Of a DNA stretch of 64,000 bases, positions 52,990-64,000 are shown one piece after another (within the stretch, counting starts at the first letter, position 1; each line of letters begins with the position of its first letter). The notes below the pieces were generated by a model, which searched no databases, was not told the DNA's origin, and saw only the letters and a list, made by a program, of their open reading frames with translations. The DNA lies in assembly GCA_017163975.1 (NCBI GenBank), contig JAFFSR010000278.1, positions 620,001 through 684,000 of the forward strand, written 5' to 3'. The translations under genes were made by a program, and so were the position numbers. The stretch is from Anastatus disparis (Eukaryota; Arthropoda; Insecta; Hymenoptera; Eupelmidae).

Positions 52990-55345
52990 ATGTATGAATT
53001 CAGTTAGTAAACTGTATCTCGAGAACTACTCGATGGATTTGCTTCTAATTTTGCATGGAATTTAGTTTTGTGACTAACTTGCTGGGAAGCTATTGATAAT
53101 TTGGTTCTTCCAGCGTAGTTTTCATTTTAAAGTTTTAAAAAAAAAAAAAAAAAATTCGATTTTTCGTTTTTTGGTTTTTTTTTGTTTAATACTCGATAAA
53201 TTTGCTTCAAAATTTGCATGGAATTTATTTCTGATTGCCCGGATAAAATAAATTTTTAAAAACTGATTTTCTTAGCTCAGTTTTAATTTTAGAGCATTTT
53301 GAAATTTTTGAAAAAAATGTTTCTATTTATTAAGCCAATAAAATCTTAAAAACTACTCGATGGATTTACTTTAAATTTTCCATACAATTCAATTTTTCGA
53401 TCAACTGGTGCGGAAGCTATTGAGTATTGGTTTTCTTAGCGTAGTTTTTTTTTAAGAATCATTTTAAGAATTTTTAAAAAATTTCGATTTTTCATTTTTT
53501 TTGTATTTTACGTAAACTACTCAAAGAATTTGTTCGAAAATTTGTATGAAACTTAATTTCGACTGCCAAAAGTATAAAAAATTTTGTAAACTAATTTTCT
53601 TAGCGCACTTTTAATTTTATAGCATTTTTAAAATTTTTTAAAAATTTTTTATTTTTAATTTTTTTCTATTTTACGAAAACCATTTGATAGATTTGCTCCA
53701 AAATTTGTATGCAATTTATTCGCTACTGTCTGAAGAAAACAAGTTTTGGAAAACTAATTTTCTCAGCGCAGTTTTAATTTTAGAGCACTTTGAAAATTTT
53801 CAAACAAATTTTTATTTTTCATTTATTTTCTATTTTACGTAAACCATACTATAAATTTTCTCCAAAATTTTTATACAATTAATTCGCTACTGTCTGAAAA
53901 AATAAGCTTTTGAAAACTAATTTTCATAGCGTGGTTACAATTTTAGAGAATTTTAAAGATTTAAAAAAAAATTTCGATTCTTCTTTTCTTATTTTTTTTT
54001 ATTAAACGTAAAGTACTCGATAGTTTTGTTCTAAAAATTGCAGGGAAATTATTTGCGACTGCCAAAAGAAGGGAAATTTTCAAAAATTGATTTTTATAGC
54101 GTAGTTTTAATTTTAGAGGATTTTTAAAATTCTGAAAAAGAAATTTTGAAAAGAAAATGTTACTTATTTAACCAGTTAGATCTCGAAAATTACTCGATGG
54201 ATTTGCTTCAAATTTTGTATACCATCTATGTTTTTGTATAACTAGACGGGAAGCTATTGAAAATTGGTATTCATAGAGTAGTTTTTTTTATAGAGCCATA
54301 AACATGAACTGTATTTATATATAAATATGATTGCATTTTATAAAGATTAGAAATTTTGTTGTCATCATTCTTTTTATTACTACATTATATCATTTTTTCA
54401 ATAGAACAAATTTTTTTGTATTACTTGATGATTTAAAATAAATTATAAATGTTGAAAAAGCAAACAGCTAGCATAAATGTTCGAAATTTATAAAGTACAA
54501 TATAAGTAAATATTAATGTTAGACAATTTTTTAATATTAAAATCACATTTAAATAAATATAAAAAAATTAATGAAACTCAAAGAGCTCTATGAGAAAGCA
54601 TTCCGCCAAAGCACTTGGCAGCGTTTTTTAAATTTTGAAAAAGAAATTTTGAAAAGAAAATGTTATTTATTCAGCCAATTAGATCTCGAAAATTACTCGA
54701 TGGATTTGCTTCAAATTTCGCATACTATCTATGTTTTTGTATAAGTAGACGGAAAGCTATTGAAAATTGGTATTCATAGAGTAGTTTTTTTTATAGAGCC
54801 ATAAACATGAACTGTATTTATATATAAATATGATTGCATTTTATAAAGATTAGAAATTTTGTTGTCATCATTCTTTTTATTACTACATTATATCATTTTT
54901 TCAATAGAACAAATTTTTTTGTATCACTTAATGATTTAAAATAAATCATAAATGTTAAAAAAGCAAACAGCTAGCATATATGTTCGAAATTTATAAAGTA
55001 CAATATGAGTAAATATTAATGTTAGACAATTTTTTAATGTTAAAATCACATTTAAATAAATATAAAAAAATTAATGAAACCCAAAGAGCTCTATGAGAAA
55101 GCATTCCGCCAAAACACTTGGCAGCGTTTTTTAAATCTTCTAGAATTTTTTTCTCAAAAACTATACATTGTATAAAAAATTTATTAAAACATTTTCGTTT
55201 CAAAATGTGCTAAAAAATACGAAAATTTGTTTGCCGGATCAAAAAAACGAAAATTTTTATTTGTTAATAATAATTAAACCTACCATTTCTCGACTGTCCA
55301 CCCAAAGAATTTGGATTTAGCGGCTCAAAATACATAAAAAAAACC
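51271..55345. mobile_element. 4.1-kb insertion with terminal inverted repeats in the RT relic
   Basis: AAATTTTTTGGGTGGACAGT and CGAGAAATGGTAGGTTTAAT (51301-51345) recur inverted at 55262-55310; arms extend outward to about 51271/55345. The interior is degenerate tandem repeats: 52400-52850 duplicated at offset ~448 with (GT)n runs at 52500 and 52957; AACTACTCGATGGATTTGCT units up to 54100; a ~504-bp tandem duplication (54133 onward). No transposase. The frame 50983-51537 is a shadow. Confidence 0.7.
52400..55137. repeat. degenerate tandem repeats of the ACTCGATGGATTTGCT family
   Basis: Units of roughly 150-220 bp share CTCGATGGATTTGCT, TTTGCATGGAATT and CTTAGCGYAGTTTTAATTTTAGAGC. The last part is two ~504-bp units (54133-54636, 54637-55137) at high identity. 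Confidence 0.8.
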
Positions 55346-55767
55346 CTAGACTATTGAGAGGGTTGTTCATGAACAATTTCTTGAGTTTCTTAAGTCTAAC
55401 AAGCTCCTCTGTGAGTTTCAGACTGGTTTTAGAGCTATTCACATCCTGGTTGCACTTCTCAACGTTATAGAAAACGTTAGAGCTGCTATCGACAAGAGAG
55501 GTCACAGCGCTTTGCTTTTTGATTTTTTGAAGGCTTTTGTCACCGTGCCATATCGTCTGCTCCTTCGTAAACTCCGGAGTCTGAACTATTCTTATGATGT
55601 TATTAAGTGGTTTGCGTCGTATTTGCTGGGTATTACACAGTCGATTGAGATAGTGGATAGTGATTCTACTGAGTCCTGGATGGGTGTCGACACTGAGTTC
55701 CTCAGGGTAGTGTGCTGGACCCACTACTGTTTTCGTTACATATTAATGATCTACCTAATGTTCTTAA
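55346..55767 (+). pseudogene. non-LTR reverse transcriptase fragment, middle piece
   Basis: Continues with an ERVVHEQFLEFLKSNKLL block, then LLFDFLKAF in place of the usual DFxKAFD (the first Asp is present, the second reads V) and a frameshift before the INDLP region. It is interrupted at TTAA 55764-55767 by the next MITE. Confidence 0.8.
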
Positions 55768-56165
55768 CGGGATGTCAGAGCTGCTGGAGTCGATTTATAC
55801 TTTTTTATTTTATTCATATTTCATCAAATTCATAATTTAAACAAATATAATGACTTGTCCGCACTAAAGCTACGTTAATACAATTATTTTTCTTATAATA
55901 AAAAATCATTTAAACTTGTTATTTTTTATAAACTTGTATTGGAACTTAGATATAAAGCTCGACAAACCTAATCTTAAAATACTATGCTTCGAAAGTTTTC
56001 ATATAACTTTTATGTATAGTATTTTCATGGACTTCTTGAGTTGTCCGCACTGGAGTTGAATCTTACTAATTTTTTCATCGTAGCGAAGAAATCAGATTAA
56101 ACGTACCTTTTACTCATAAACTTGGATTAAAAACATCATTAGAAGGGAGGAGTTTCGTAATACCC
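55768..56165. mobile_element. TTAA-flanked piggyBac-like MITE, copy 3
   Basis: 398 bp: CGGGATGTCAGAGCTGC...GGAGGAGTTTCGTAATACCC between TTAA 55764-55767 and 56166-56169, inside the reverse transcriptase relic. Confidence 0.88.
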
Positions 56166-57073
56166 TTAACATCACCAAATATGATGTTTGCTGATGATCT
56201 GCAAATATACAAATCTTTCTTTGCTTCTGACATTAACAGTGAAATTGCTAACATAAACTGTGATATTCAGGCGACTGTTCTGTGGGCAGATTGCAATGGG
56301 TTTAAGCTTAATGCACTGAAAAACTCAAGTGATTTTACTGGGGGATGAGCAGTTCGTTAATAGGCTTAATTCTTCACAAGTTCCATCTAATGTTGTCTTT
56401 GGACAATTTACTCCATTTTCTAGGGAGGTTAAGAGTCTGGGTCTATGAATTGATCAGACTCCCAATTGGGAGAAACAAGTAAACTTTATCGTTAGTCGAG
56501 TTCATAAAGTGTTACGTTCTTTTAAATTCTATTGGCATGCACTCTCTAAAAAACTTAGAAAAGAACTTGTTGAGTCTTTAATTTTTCCACATCTTGATTA
56601 CGCATGCGCTGTCTATGATGACTCACACAACTATCAAAACTTAAAGCTTCATAGAGCTCTCAATACTTGTGTGCGTTTTGTTTACGGCAACATTCCTTTC
56701 TCTAAACGTATCTCTCTCTACAGGCTTGATCTTGGGTGGCTTTCAGTTAGGAGCTGAAGGGAATATTTATCATTAGAAAACAAACATTTGATTTTTTGCT
56801 AGTAAATTCGTTAGGACTGATACAGATGATCATGTGCAATTTACTGCATGCCGACGATCGAGAATCCTTGTTTGTCGTCATGTACACTTGGCGGAAAGGA
56901 TATTTTTCCGAATGTGTACCTCAAATGGCAGCGCTGCTCATTTTACCACAGACATAAGAAAACTTCGAATTATGCATGGAGTTTCGGATCATGATTATTT
57001 TGTTTTTTCTTATAGGTTATCCATGAAAAATTCAAATAATAACAACTTAAATTTAATTGCTTATATAATTTAA
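56166..57073 (+). pseudogene. non-LTR reverse transcriptase fragment, 3' piece
   Basis: Starts with the catalytic block MMFADDLQIYKSF, followed by the thumb region in several frames (LRSFKFYWHALSKKL, LIFPHLDYACAVYDD) and a C-terminal stretch with RSRILVCRHV. Multiple shifts and stops. Part of 56880-57050 is repeated inverted at 57184-57320, a second relic of the same family. Confidence 0.8.
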
Positions 57074-57183
57074 ATTCACAATATTAGATTCTATATGATT
57101 ATAATAAAAATTTTATTTAATAAAATTATAATTCGGATCATGAAAAAAAAATGTAATATTGTTTGTTTACTAAAATTATGTCA

Positions 57184-57453
57184 TTAAGTAATAAGTACTG
57201 ATGATGCGAAATTTGCTCTATAATTTGGAATTATTTTATGCCTGTGGTAAAATATGCGATGTTGCCATTTAAGGTTAACATTCGGAAAAATATCGTTTCC
57301 ACCAAGTGTACGTACTAGTGCCTTGCAACTCTCATTTTTTAACTCGGACACTAAATATATTAACGAGCTTAGTACTAATTCAGATCTTATTTTATTTTTT
57401 GGAATGGGTTCAGGGGCGAATTTTAAGAAGCACACTTTAGCGATCGAGAGCAC
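57184..57453 (-). pseudogene. inverted fragment of the same non-LTR C-terminus
   Basis: The leftward frame contains RTLGGNDIFPNVNLKWQH, matching in reverse orientation the CACTTGGCGGAAAGGATATT region at 56886-56905. A short relic. Confidence 0.55.
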
Positions 57454-57604
57454 GTGGCGGTCGTGGGGATTGGCTTGCTGACTTGGCGGCCCTCGTATAA
57501 GCTCCAGTGCCTTTTGAACAGCTGGTTTCTTGCAATTAGCCGCAGCATTAGCATCGTTTAATATATATACAATATAATTAAATATGGCTGTTTTATTGTA
57601 TTTT

Positions 57605-57735
57605 TGAGTAATGTTAATAATAGTAATGTTAATAATAGTAATGTTAATAATAGTAATGTTAATAATAGTAATGTTATTAATAGTAATGTTAATAATAGTA
57701 ATGTTAATAATAGTAATGTTTATAATAGTAATGTT
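57605..57735. repeat. 15-bp minisatellite AGTAATGTTAATAAT, about 9 units
   Basis: Near-perfect 15-bp repeats. Being divisible by three, all frames stay open, which accounts for the repetitive NSNVN and MLIIV frames here. Confidence 0.92.
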
Positions 57736-58062
57736 GTTTTTTATGCTTATTTTTTATCAATCTATCTATCTTTCAAGTATCATTACCCGTACAGGTTGTA
57801 CAATCTTTTTACGAGACACTTCGACCACTTATGTGTTCCAATGTTTAGATTTAGACAGGACGGTTATATTTAACTTATAATAATTGAGTGGTACGCACTC
57901 TGCCTTACTGGCCCTCTCATCATCACCCGACGTTCGTTCGGCTTTTGGAAGTCTCTTCCTCCATTGAACAACCACAAAAAATCATTCAAGAACGGTCCAC
58001 CGTGGTGTCAGCAAGTTTGGAACATCTTCCACTTTTAATAAAAATGGAACAAGTTTCACCCT

Positions 58063-58120
58063 CTCCAGGACTCGAATCCCGGTCCTCTGCGTAAGAACCG
58101 GATGCCCTAATAGGCCGTGA
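58063..58120 (-). ncRNA. tRNA-like remnant, possible SINE head
   Basis: Reverse strand GGCCTATTAGGGC (58104-58116, A-box-like) and GGGATTCGAGTCC (58068-58080, B-box-like), with a plausible T-arm (CCGGGATTCGAGTCCTGG). No acceptor stem, so not a functional tRNA. It may be the head of a tRNA-derived SINE running left. Confidence 0.4.
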
Positions 58121-58928
58121 GGTGAGCTGAAAAATACGTGTCATAAGAAACCAGTAAACCTTTTGAACACAGCTTGTTTCGAATATAAATAATCGAGTAA
58201 TGTATGTCTGGCAGCGTGTAAATGGGGCGTTAAGTCGCGGCATTATGTGAAAGTCAACGAAAATCGAATGTATCGATGTATGATAAGAAACCGGATGAAA
58301 TTGATTTTGTTATTACTTTCTTCAATGTAGTTATGAAAAAAAAATATGCCAAACACATAGGTTGGTTCCGTCGCCTCGCCAGACCACCCCCAACATGACT
58401 ATTTAAGCGATTTCTTAGGATTATAGAAAATCAGCTGGTTTTTTCATTATAGCTTGTTTCTTAAATATATTTTACAGAAACATTTATGCCAGATGCGTAG
58501 GGTGGGCCCTAGTGTATGCCAGACTGGCCCAAAGTGAATCATTTGCCAACTTTTGAAGGATCATAGAAAACCACTTTTTTTTTTAAATATCATATTTTAA
58601 TTGTCTTTTGCAAATATAAAAATGCCAGACACCTATATTGGGGCTTTTGTTATTAGGATGATGTTTTCGATTTTCGGAGACTGTCCAAAAATACGTAGCA
58701 AATACGAAAACGCAGGGAAAAGTGCAAAACTATTAACAATGTTTAAATGTAGCAAAAATATTAAAATAAAATAGTTATTTAATATAATAAATCATTTAAT
58801 TTATTATATAAAATGAAAACTTAATATTATAAATCAAAAGACAAAAGTTATTTATTACAAAGTATTTAATTATCTTTTAAAATTTGCCGCTTAGTTTTAT
58901 GCTAGGACTATCAGGTAAAATCCCTATT

Positions 58929-59546
58929 GAAAAAGATCACGTGAATAATTTACGTAAATTTTTCACGTGATTTTTGTTTCATTCCATCACGTGAATTGTT
59001 CACGTAAATTATTCACGTGAATTTTATATTTTTAATATAAGAAGTATTTCAATTAATGTAATCTCTCAAATCAAAAGTATTTCAATTAGATAGACAGATA
59101 TGTGTTTATTTGTAAAAGTTTACAAAAAGTGATACAATTAATATGATTTTTCAAATAAAATATGAGTCACTAGAAAAAAATTTGTGTTTCATTTCATTAC
59201 GTGAATTATTTACGTAAATTATTCACGTAAATTATTTGCGTGAATAATTTACGTAAATAATTCACGTAATGAAATGAAACACAAATTTTTTTCTAGTGAC
59301 TCATATTTTATTTGAAAAATCATATTAATTGTATCACTTTTTATAAACTTTTACAAATAAACACATATCTGTCTATCTAATTGAAATACTTTTGATTTGA
59401 GAGATTACATTCATTAAAATACTTCTTTTATTAAAAATATAAAATTCATGTGAATAATTTACGTGAATAATTCACGTGATGGAATGAAACAAAAATCACG
59501 TGAAAAATTTACGTAAATTATTCGCGTGATCTTTTTCAATAGGGAT
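58929..59546. mobile_element. foldback with arrayed CACGTG/TTACGTAA
   Basis: TIR CCCTATTGAAAAAGATCACG. Near-perfect arms fold around a centre at about 59235. Outer parts carry TCACGTGA four times per arm; the centre carries ACGTAAATTATT units in alternating orientation. Confidence 0.85.
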
Positions 59547-60393
59547 ATAGGTCTCCTTTTTATTGATGGTCAAAAATTTTGGAGTAAAGACCTTATTTTA
59601 TGTATATATTGTGTTCATCTCTTCCCCGATTTAACAAGAATACGAGGGGGATCAGTATACATCTGTCATTGTATGAAGCTACAACCCATCAGTTCTCCAG
59701 CCGTGTCTGTAAACACTGAGAGAACTATTTCTATGTTAATTAGAAATAATTAGGGTTATGTTGTCTTGTTAAATTATTAAATCAAAATAAAGTTATTTAT
59801 TTTAATAAATTTATATTTTTAGAAAATATACTTAAAAAATAAGTAATTTTAAATAAGTAACTATTACTTAAAATTCATAAATTTTCGAAAAATAAAAGTA
59901 ATAAAATTATGATTATTTATATCAGTATCATTTTTACATTTTTATGAAATGATTTCTATATCAACTGAAAAGGAATATTTTTTTATATACATTAAATATT
60001 GAAATATAATTGATATAACAAAATCGATAAGTTATCATTAATATAATTAATTATCAAATTACTATGAAATCATTATATAAAAAAATTGTAATAATATCAT
60101 ACATTAATATTAATATATTAGTATTAATAAAATTAGTATTAGTATTTATTAATAGATATTTTACTGATTTTAATTGTAAAAATTTTTAATCGAACGTGTT
60201 TCTACATTTTCAAAATTTGAAATTGGCTAATTTTTTTTACTTATGAAACAGCCGCACACTAGCGGTGTTGCCATGCTGCAACTGAATTTAACTTACGGAA
60301 CGTGCCCATAGACAGCGTTTCATACTTGTCGATGTTTGTGAATTTCTTATACTTTATAGATAGTAAAATGCTATTTGACTCTCGATTACAATT

Positions 60394-60783
60394 TTAAGAG
60401 GAGGTCACGTATCTCTCTCTTTTTCTAATCAAAGAATTGAGTTTTTTACAGAAACTGATAACTTTAGCAAAAAATGAAGAGAAAGCCGCATCTCGTAATA
60501 AAAAAAGCAATATTTTCTCTAATAAGAAAGAATTAATTTTATTGCTTCGTTTTCAAAAAAACCTTGAAAAACTTAAATCATAGAGGTTAGGGTGGACAAT
60601 TTGGTTTTTCAAGGTTTTCTTGAGAACGAAGCAATAAAATTAATTTTTTCTTATCAAAGAAAATATTGCTTTTTTTGATACAAGATGCGGCTTTCTCTTT
60701 ATTTTTTGATAAAGTTATTAGTTTTTGTGAAAAAATCATTTTTTTTTATTAGAAAAGGACAGAGATACGTGACCTCCTCTTAA
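60394..60783. mobile_element. TTAA foldback MITE, complete copy
   Basis: TTAAGAGGAGGTCACGTATC...GATACGTGACCTCCTCTTAA, closest relative of the copy inside the polymerase gene. Confidence 0.9.
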
Positions 60784-60901
60784 TATATCTCGCATATGAG
60801 TCCGTCGCAAATTTACGTATAAACAAAAGCGCTTATGATTTTTATTCGGTATCTCGTTGTATAAGTTTGATATATAGAAAAACTAATTAAAATTATTACA
60901 A

Positions 60902-61290
60902 TTAAGAAGGGGCCGAACTATCTGTCTTTGTCTAATAACGTTTTTTATCATTTATATAAACACTATCCAGTATAACAAGAAAAAAAATAGCAGCCCCCGC
61001 TAGATATTAGTATGATAAGTAAATTTTGTATAACAACCAAATTTTTTCACTGCGTAGTTTTTGAACAATTAGAGACTTACCAAAAAAAGATAGGTTATAT
61101 TCTAGATTGCTAGTAGGTCTCTAATTAGTCAAAAACTATGCGGTGAAAAATTTAGTTGTTATTACAAAATTTACTAATTATACTAATATCTAGCGGGGGC
61201 TGCTATTTTTTTCTTGTTATACCGGATAGTGTTTACATAAATGATGAAAAACGCTATTAGACAAAGACAGATAGTTCGGCCCCTTCTTAA
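60902..61290. mobile_element. second TTAA foldback family, TIR TTAAGAAGGGGCCGAACTAT
   Basis: 389 bp. Arms of about 170 bp include ACAAAGACAGATAGTTCGGC and AGCAGCCCCCGCTAGATATT around a centre near 61095. Same length and TTAA duplication as the first family but unrelated sequence. Confidence 0.88.
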
Positions 61291-62240
61291 GGCACTAGTA
61301 AGTGTGAAGTACAGATATTTTATTTTTAATAAAATATAATTGGTTTTATAAGTGTATTAATCAATTATGAACATTTTTTATAAAAATGATTTAAATATTT
61401 TGTTTTTTCTTGTCAAGTTCTGATTAAATTCGGCGGGTAATGCTGAATCAAACTACTGGTGACTTATTTATAAAGAATCGTATTGAAAAAACGATTCATG
61501 TATCGTATTAATAAGATCTACGTCGCCTTAAGAAGGCCCCAAGCCCATCAGGCCTAGGGCCCCATGACCTTTAAAGACGGCACTGAGTTTCATTAAAAAA
61601 TTTTCAATAGTGTATATATTAAATAATTATTTTAGGTAAGCTTTTAAGTATTTAATTGAATATTTTGTTTCAAAGCAGTATTTTTTATTATTTTTGAGAG
61701 CAAGAATGTGTAACCAAACCAGTACTTTAACTGTGATATTTCTCTCGGTGTATCTTTTTAATTTGGTATTTAAAATTAAATATATTTATTAATTGATATA
61801 ATGTAGTCATACTACTTGTGATCTGACTTAAATTTATTTTTTTTTTTAAATTTTTTTTCCTCGAAGAAAGTACAAAAAATTAATAAAACTGAAAAATTTT
61901 TAAAGTTACCGTAAATTTGAGAAACATATTCTTTTTCAACAACAACATAAAAGTCTCCTATTTTCCTGAAATAAAATTCAAAAAATTTCTGTCTAATGGC
62001 ATCTGTTTAAAAAACTCTCTATCTCTTTTTTTTGCTTCTGTGGCCAATTTTTATTGGATGTATCGATAAACGATTCTTATCTTGTGACTATTGCTTTGAT
62101 CGTTTTTTCTTACTTTGAACTAATTTTTTTACTTCTCACGCATATTATTAAACATTTTTTTGACCCAGAGATAGAAATACCTTTAAAATAAAAGGTTGCA
62201 TAATCTTGTACGATTATTATTTCGTGAGATATAAGACTTC
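61291..62240. other. AT-rich interior, no gene seen
   Basis: No reading frame of note. TTAAGAAGGCCCCAAGC (61530) may be a small TTAA-related remnant. Confidence 0.35.
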
Positions 62241-62869
62241 AAAGTTTGTACTTCATTTCTCAAAGGTGGCTGCGTTCTATTAGCCGCCACTGTATAATTT
62301 TCTACTTTAACGATGTCTGGCAGTATGAAATCCCCAACCTGCGTGTCTGGCACTTATTGTATGGTGCTTTTACATCAAAATACATAACATATTTAAGTAT
62401 CAGACAGTTTCCTATGGTCCTTCAAAAGTTGGCAAATGGCTCACTTTGGGCCAGTCTGGCATACATTAGGGCCCACCCTATGCGTCTTGCATAAACGTTT
62501 CTGTGAAATATATTAAAAAAACAAGCTTTCCTGAAAAAACCAGCTTGTTTCCTATAATCCTAAGAAATCGCTGAAATAGTCATGTTGGGGTTGTCTGGCG
62601 AGGCGACGGAACCACCCCATTTGTCTGGCATATTTTTTTTATAACTACATACAAGAAAGTAATAACTAAATGAATTTCATCCGGTTTCTTATCATACATC
62701 GATACATTCGATTTTCGTCGACTTTCACATAATGCCGCGATTTAACATCCCATTTACACGCTGCTAGACATACATTACTCGATTACTTATATTCAAAACA
62801 AGCGGTGTTCAAACGCTTTACTGGTTTCCTATGACACGTATTTTTAAGCTCGCCTCACGGCCTTTGACT

Positions 62870-64000
62870 CCTGAGACACCGTGGCTCTTATTTATTATAT
62901 TTTATTCAACTCCTTTTCTTTACTGTATTTTATATTAAAATACTTATATTCTTATTATTATTTAAGTTTTTACTACGTTATATGTTTTCAGCTCTAGTTG
63001 TTCTCTAATTTTAATTGTTTTGTTTATACAATGTATTTATTACCTACATATTGAGCCTTACAGGGTTGTACACTATCTAGGAGAGGGTGAGACCTCCGGA
63101 TCATGGATTTTGCTCAAACTATGAGATAAGTTTTCAGATATAAAATTATGGAGAAAGCCAGAATTTTAGACCCTAATGCTCAATATTTCTCTAGTTACAA
63201 ACAATTAAAGAAAACCACTGAAAAAGTTATTAGATTTTTAATCGTTTATAATTCTTCAGCATTAACAGCTCGAAGCTTGAAACTGTTTTAAAACAAAAGT
63301 TGAGCTCAAATCCTTTCAAAATAGCACTCACTATATTTCAAAATATTATTTTTTCCTATAGTTATGGAGTAATAAAGATTAGACCTGAATTTCTTTTTTA
63401 AAACATTAATCAATAATAAATGATGAAAGTGGGTTCAATCTTTATTACGCTATTATTGTAAGAAAAAAAATATTTTGAGATACTGTGAGTGTTATTTCGA
63501 AAGGAATTGAGCTCGGCTTTCGTTTAAAAAAAGTTTTAAGCTCCTAGCTGTTAATTCTGAAGAATTATAAGCGTTTAAAAATTTTGTAATTTTTCTAGTG
63601 ATTTAAAATTATTATTTTTAGACATTCGGTAAAGACTATAATTTCCACCATAAATAACAAAAACTATTATTTTAATCTTTATATAAACGAAGACTATCAC
63701 TTCTGAACAACTTGCGATGAAAAGGATTAAACTTCAATTTATGTTAATGAAAACTATTATTTTAATTTTTATGTAAATAAAAATATCACTCCTGAAAAAT
63801 TTGTGACGAAAAAAATTAAACTTCAATCTATGTTAAAAAAAACTATTATTTTAATTTTTATGTATTTTATTTACCGTTCTTTGTTACGAATAATAGTCTG
63901 GCACAAAAACTAAAATATAAAAAATAACTTTTTTCTTATCCTTGGCGAAAAGTACGTCAAAAGACGTCTACTTCGCGAGAGAGAAACAAAGCATTAACCA
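62870..64000. other. AT-rich; foldback repeat 63225-63590
   Basis: 63225-63590 (AAAGTTGAGCTCAAATCCTT...AAGGAATTGAGCTC) is a second copy of the foldback at 19930-20260. 63640-63860 has three ~75-bp AACTATTATTTTAATTTTTA repeats. No gene. Confidence 0.6.

Larger units (their letters stand above)
58112..62863. mobile_element. 4.75-kb element with long terminal inverted repeats (~550 bp)
   Basis: Left arm AGGCCGTGAGGTGAGCTGAA...58645 and right arm (62310-62863, inverted) share AAATACGTGTCAT, GGTTCCGTCGCCTCGCCAGA-type and ATGCCAGACTGGCCCAAAGT blocks. The interior holds a CACGTG foldback, two TTAA foldbacks and an unassigned 225-bp frame (59526-59753). No transposase is recognised. Confidence 0.78.

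Noticed and set aside
57604..57880. Asn/Ser/Val and Met/Leu/Ile repeat frames
   Set aside because: By-product of a 15-bp minisatellite that keeps all frames open.

Overview
The window is AT-rich eukaryotic DNA, most likely from an insect and possibly a hymenopteran. The evidence is a jockey-type non-LTR retrotransposon, a Maverick/Polinton, many TTAA- and TA-flanked foldback elements, introns of 65-72 bp with GT-AG ends, and TATA plus TCAGT-type promoters. Species assignment is inference. I see no rRNA gene, intact tRNA or CRISPR. Most of the 64 kb is nested mobile DNA, and several insertion events can be dated relative to one another because target duplications or empty sites are present in the window.

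Layout. 1-6400: divergent TATA/CCAAT promoters, split by a full-length non-LTR element (1137-5504, 13-bp target duplication, poly(A) tail). Downstream is a small acidic, SP-rich gene (5668-6304, one apparent frameshift at an A8 run) that ends in two tandem histone-type 3' stem-loops. 6500-7160: three long hairpins. 7172-13125: a 6-kb element with CACTGAGAAAA ends carrying a 120-bp and a ~210-bp satellite. 14267-17495: a repeat copied in inverted orientation at 44990-45859; the left copy holds a 2.35-kb TG...CA LTR-like insertion that is absent from the right copy. 18305-19222: foldback minisatellite.

20562-37509: a Polinton with 6-bp target duplication ATTTTC and short terminal repeats AGTARATAAGCAAAGGGG, inserted in a TTAA foldback MITE. 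Leftward capsid module: truncated major capsid, penton, adenain-like protease and PLA2-domain protein. Rightward module: packaging ATPase, two unknowns and integrase. Then come a small leftward gene, a broken leftward DNA polymerase B, a rightward spliced gene, and three tandem modules each with a small leftward two-exon gene. The polymerase, the spliced gene and the three small genes all have promoters crowded with TTCnnGAA/GAAnnTTC, the core of heat-shock elements. I saw none in the capsid-module promoters. This two-class promoter layout is the most interesting candidate system in the window.

37777-64000: TTAA elements chained end to end, a three-level nest (40782-44642) with an internal empty site, degenerate tandem repeats, a dissected second non-LTR reverse transcriptase (50960-57070), a CACGTG-rich foldback, and a 4.75-kb long-terminal-inverted-repeat element (58112-62863). 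I find no convincing single-copy host gene apart from the candidate at 5668-6304.
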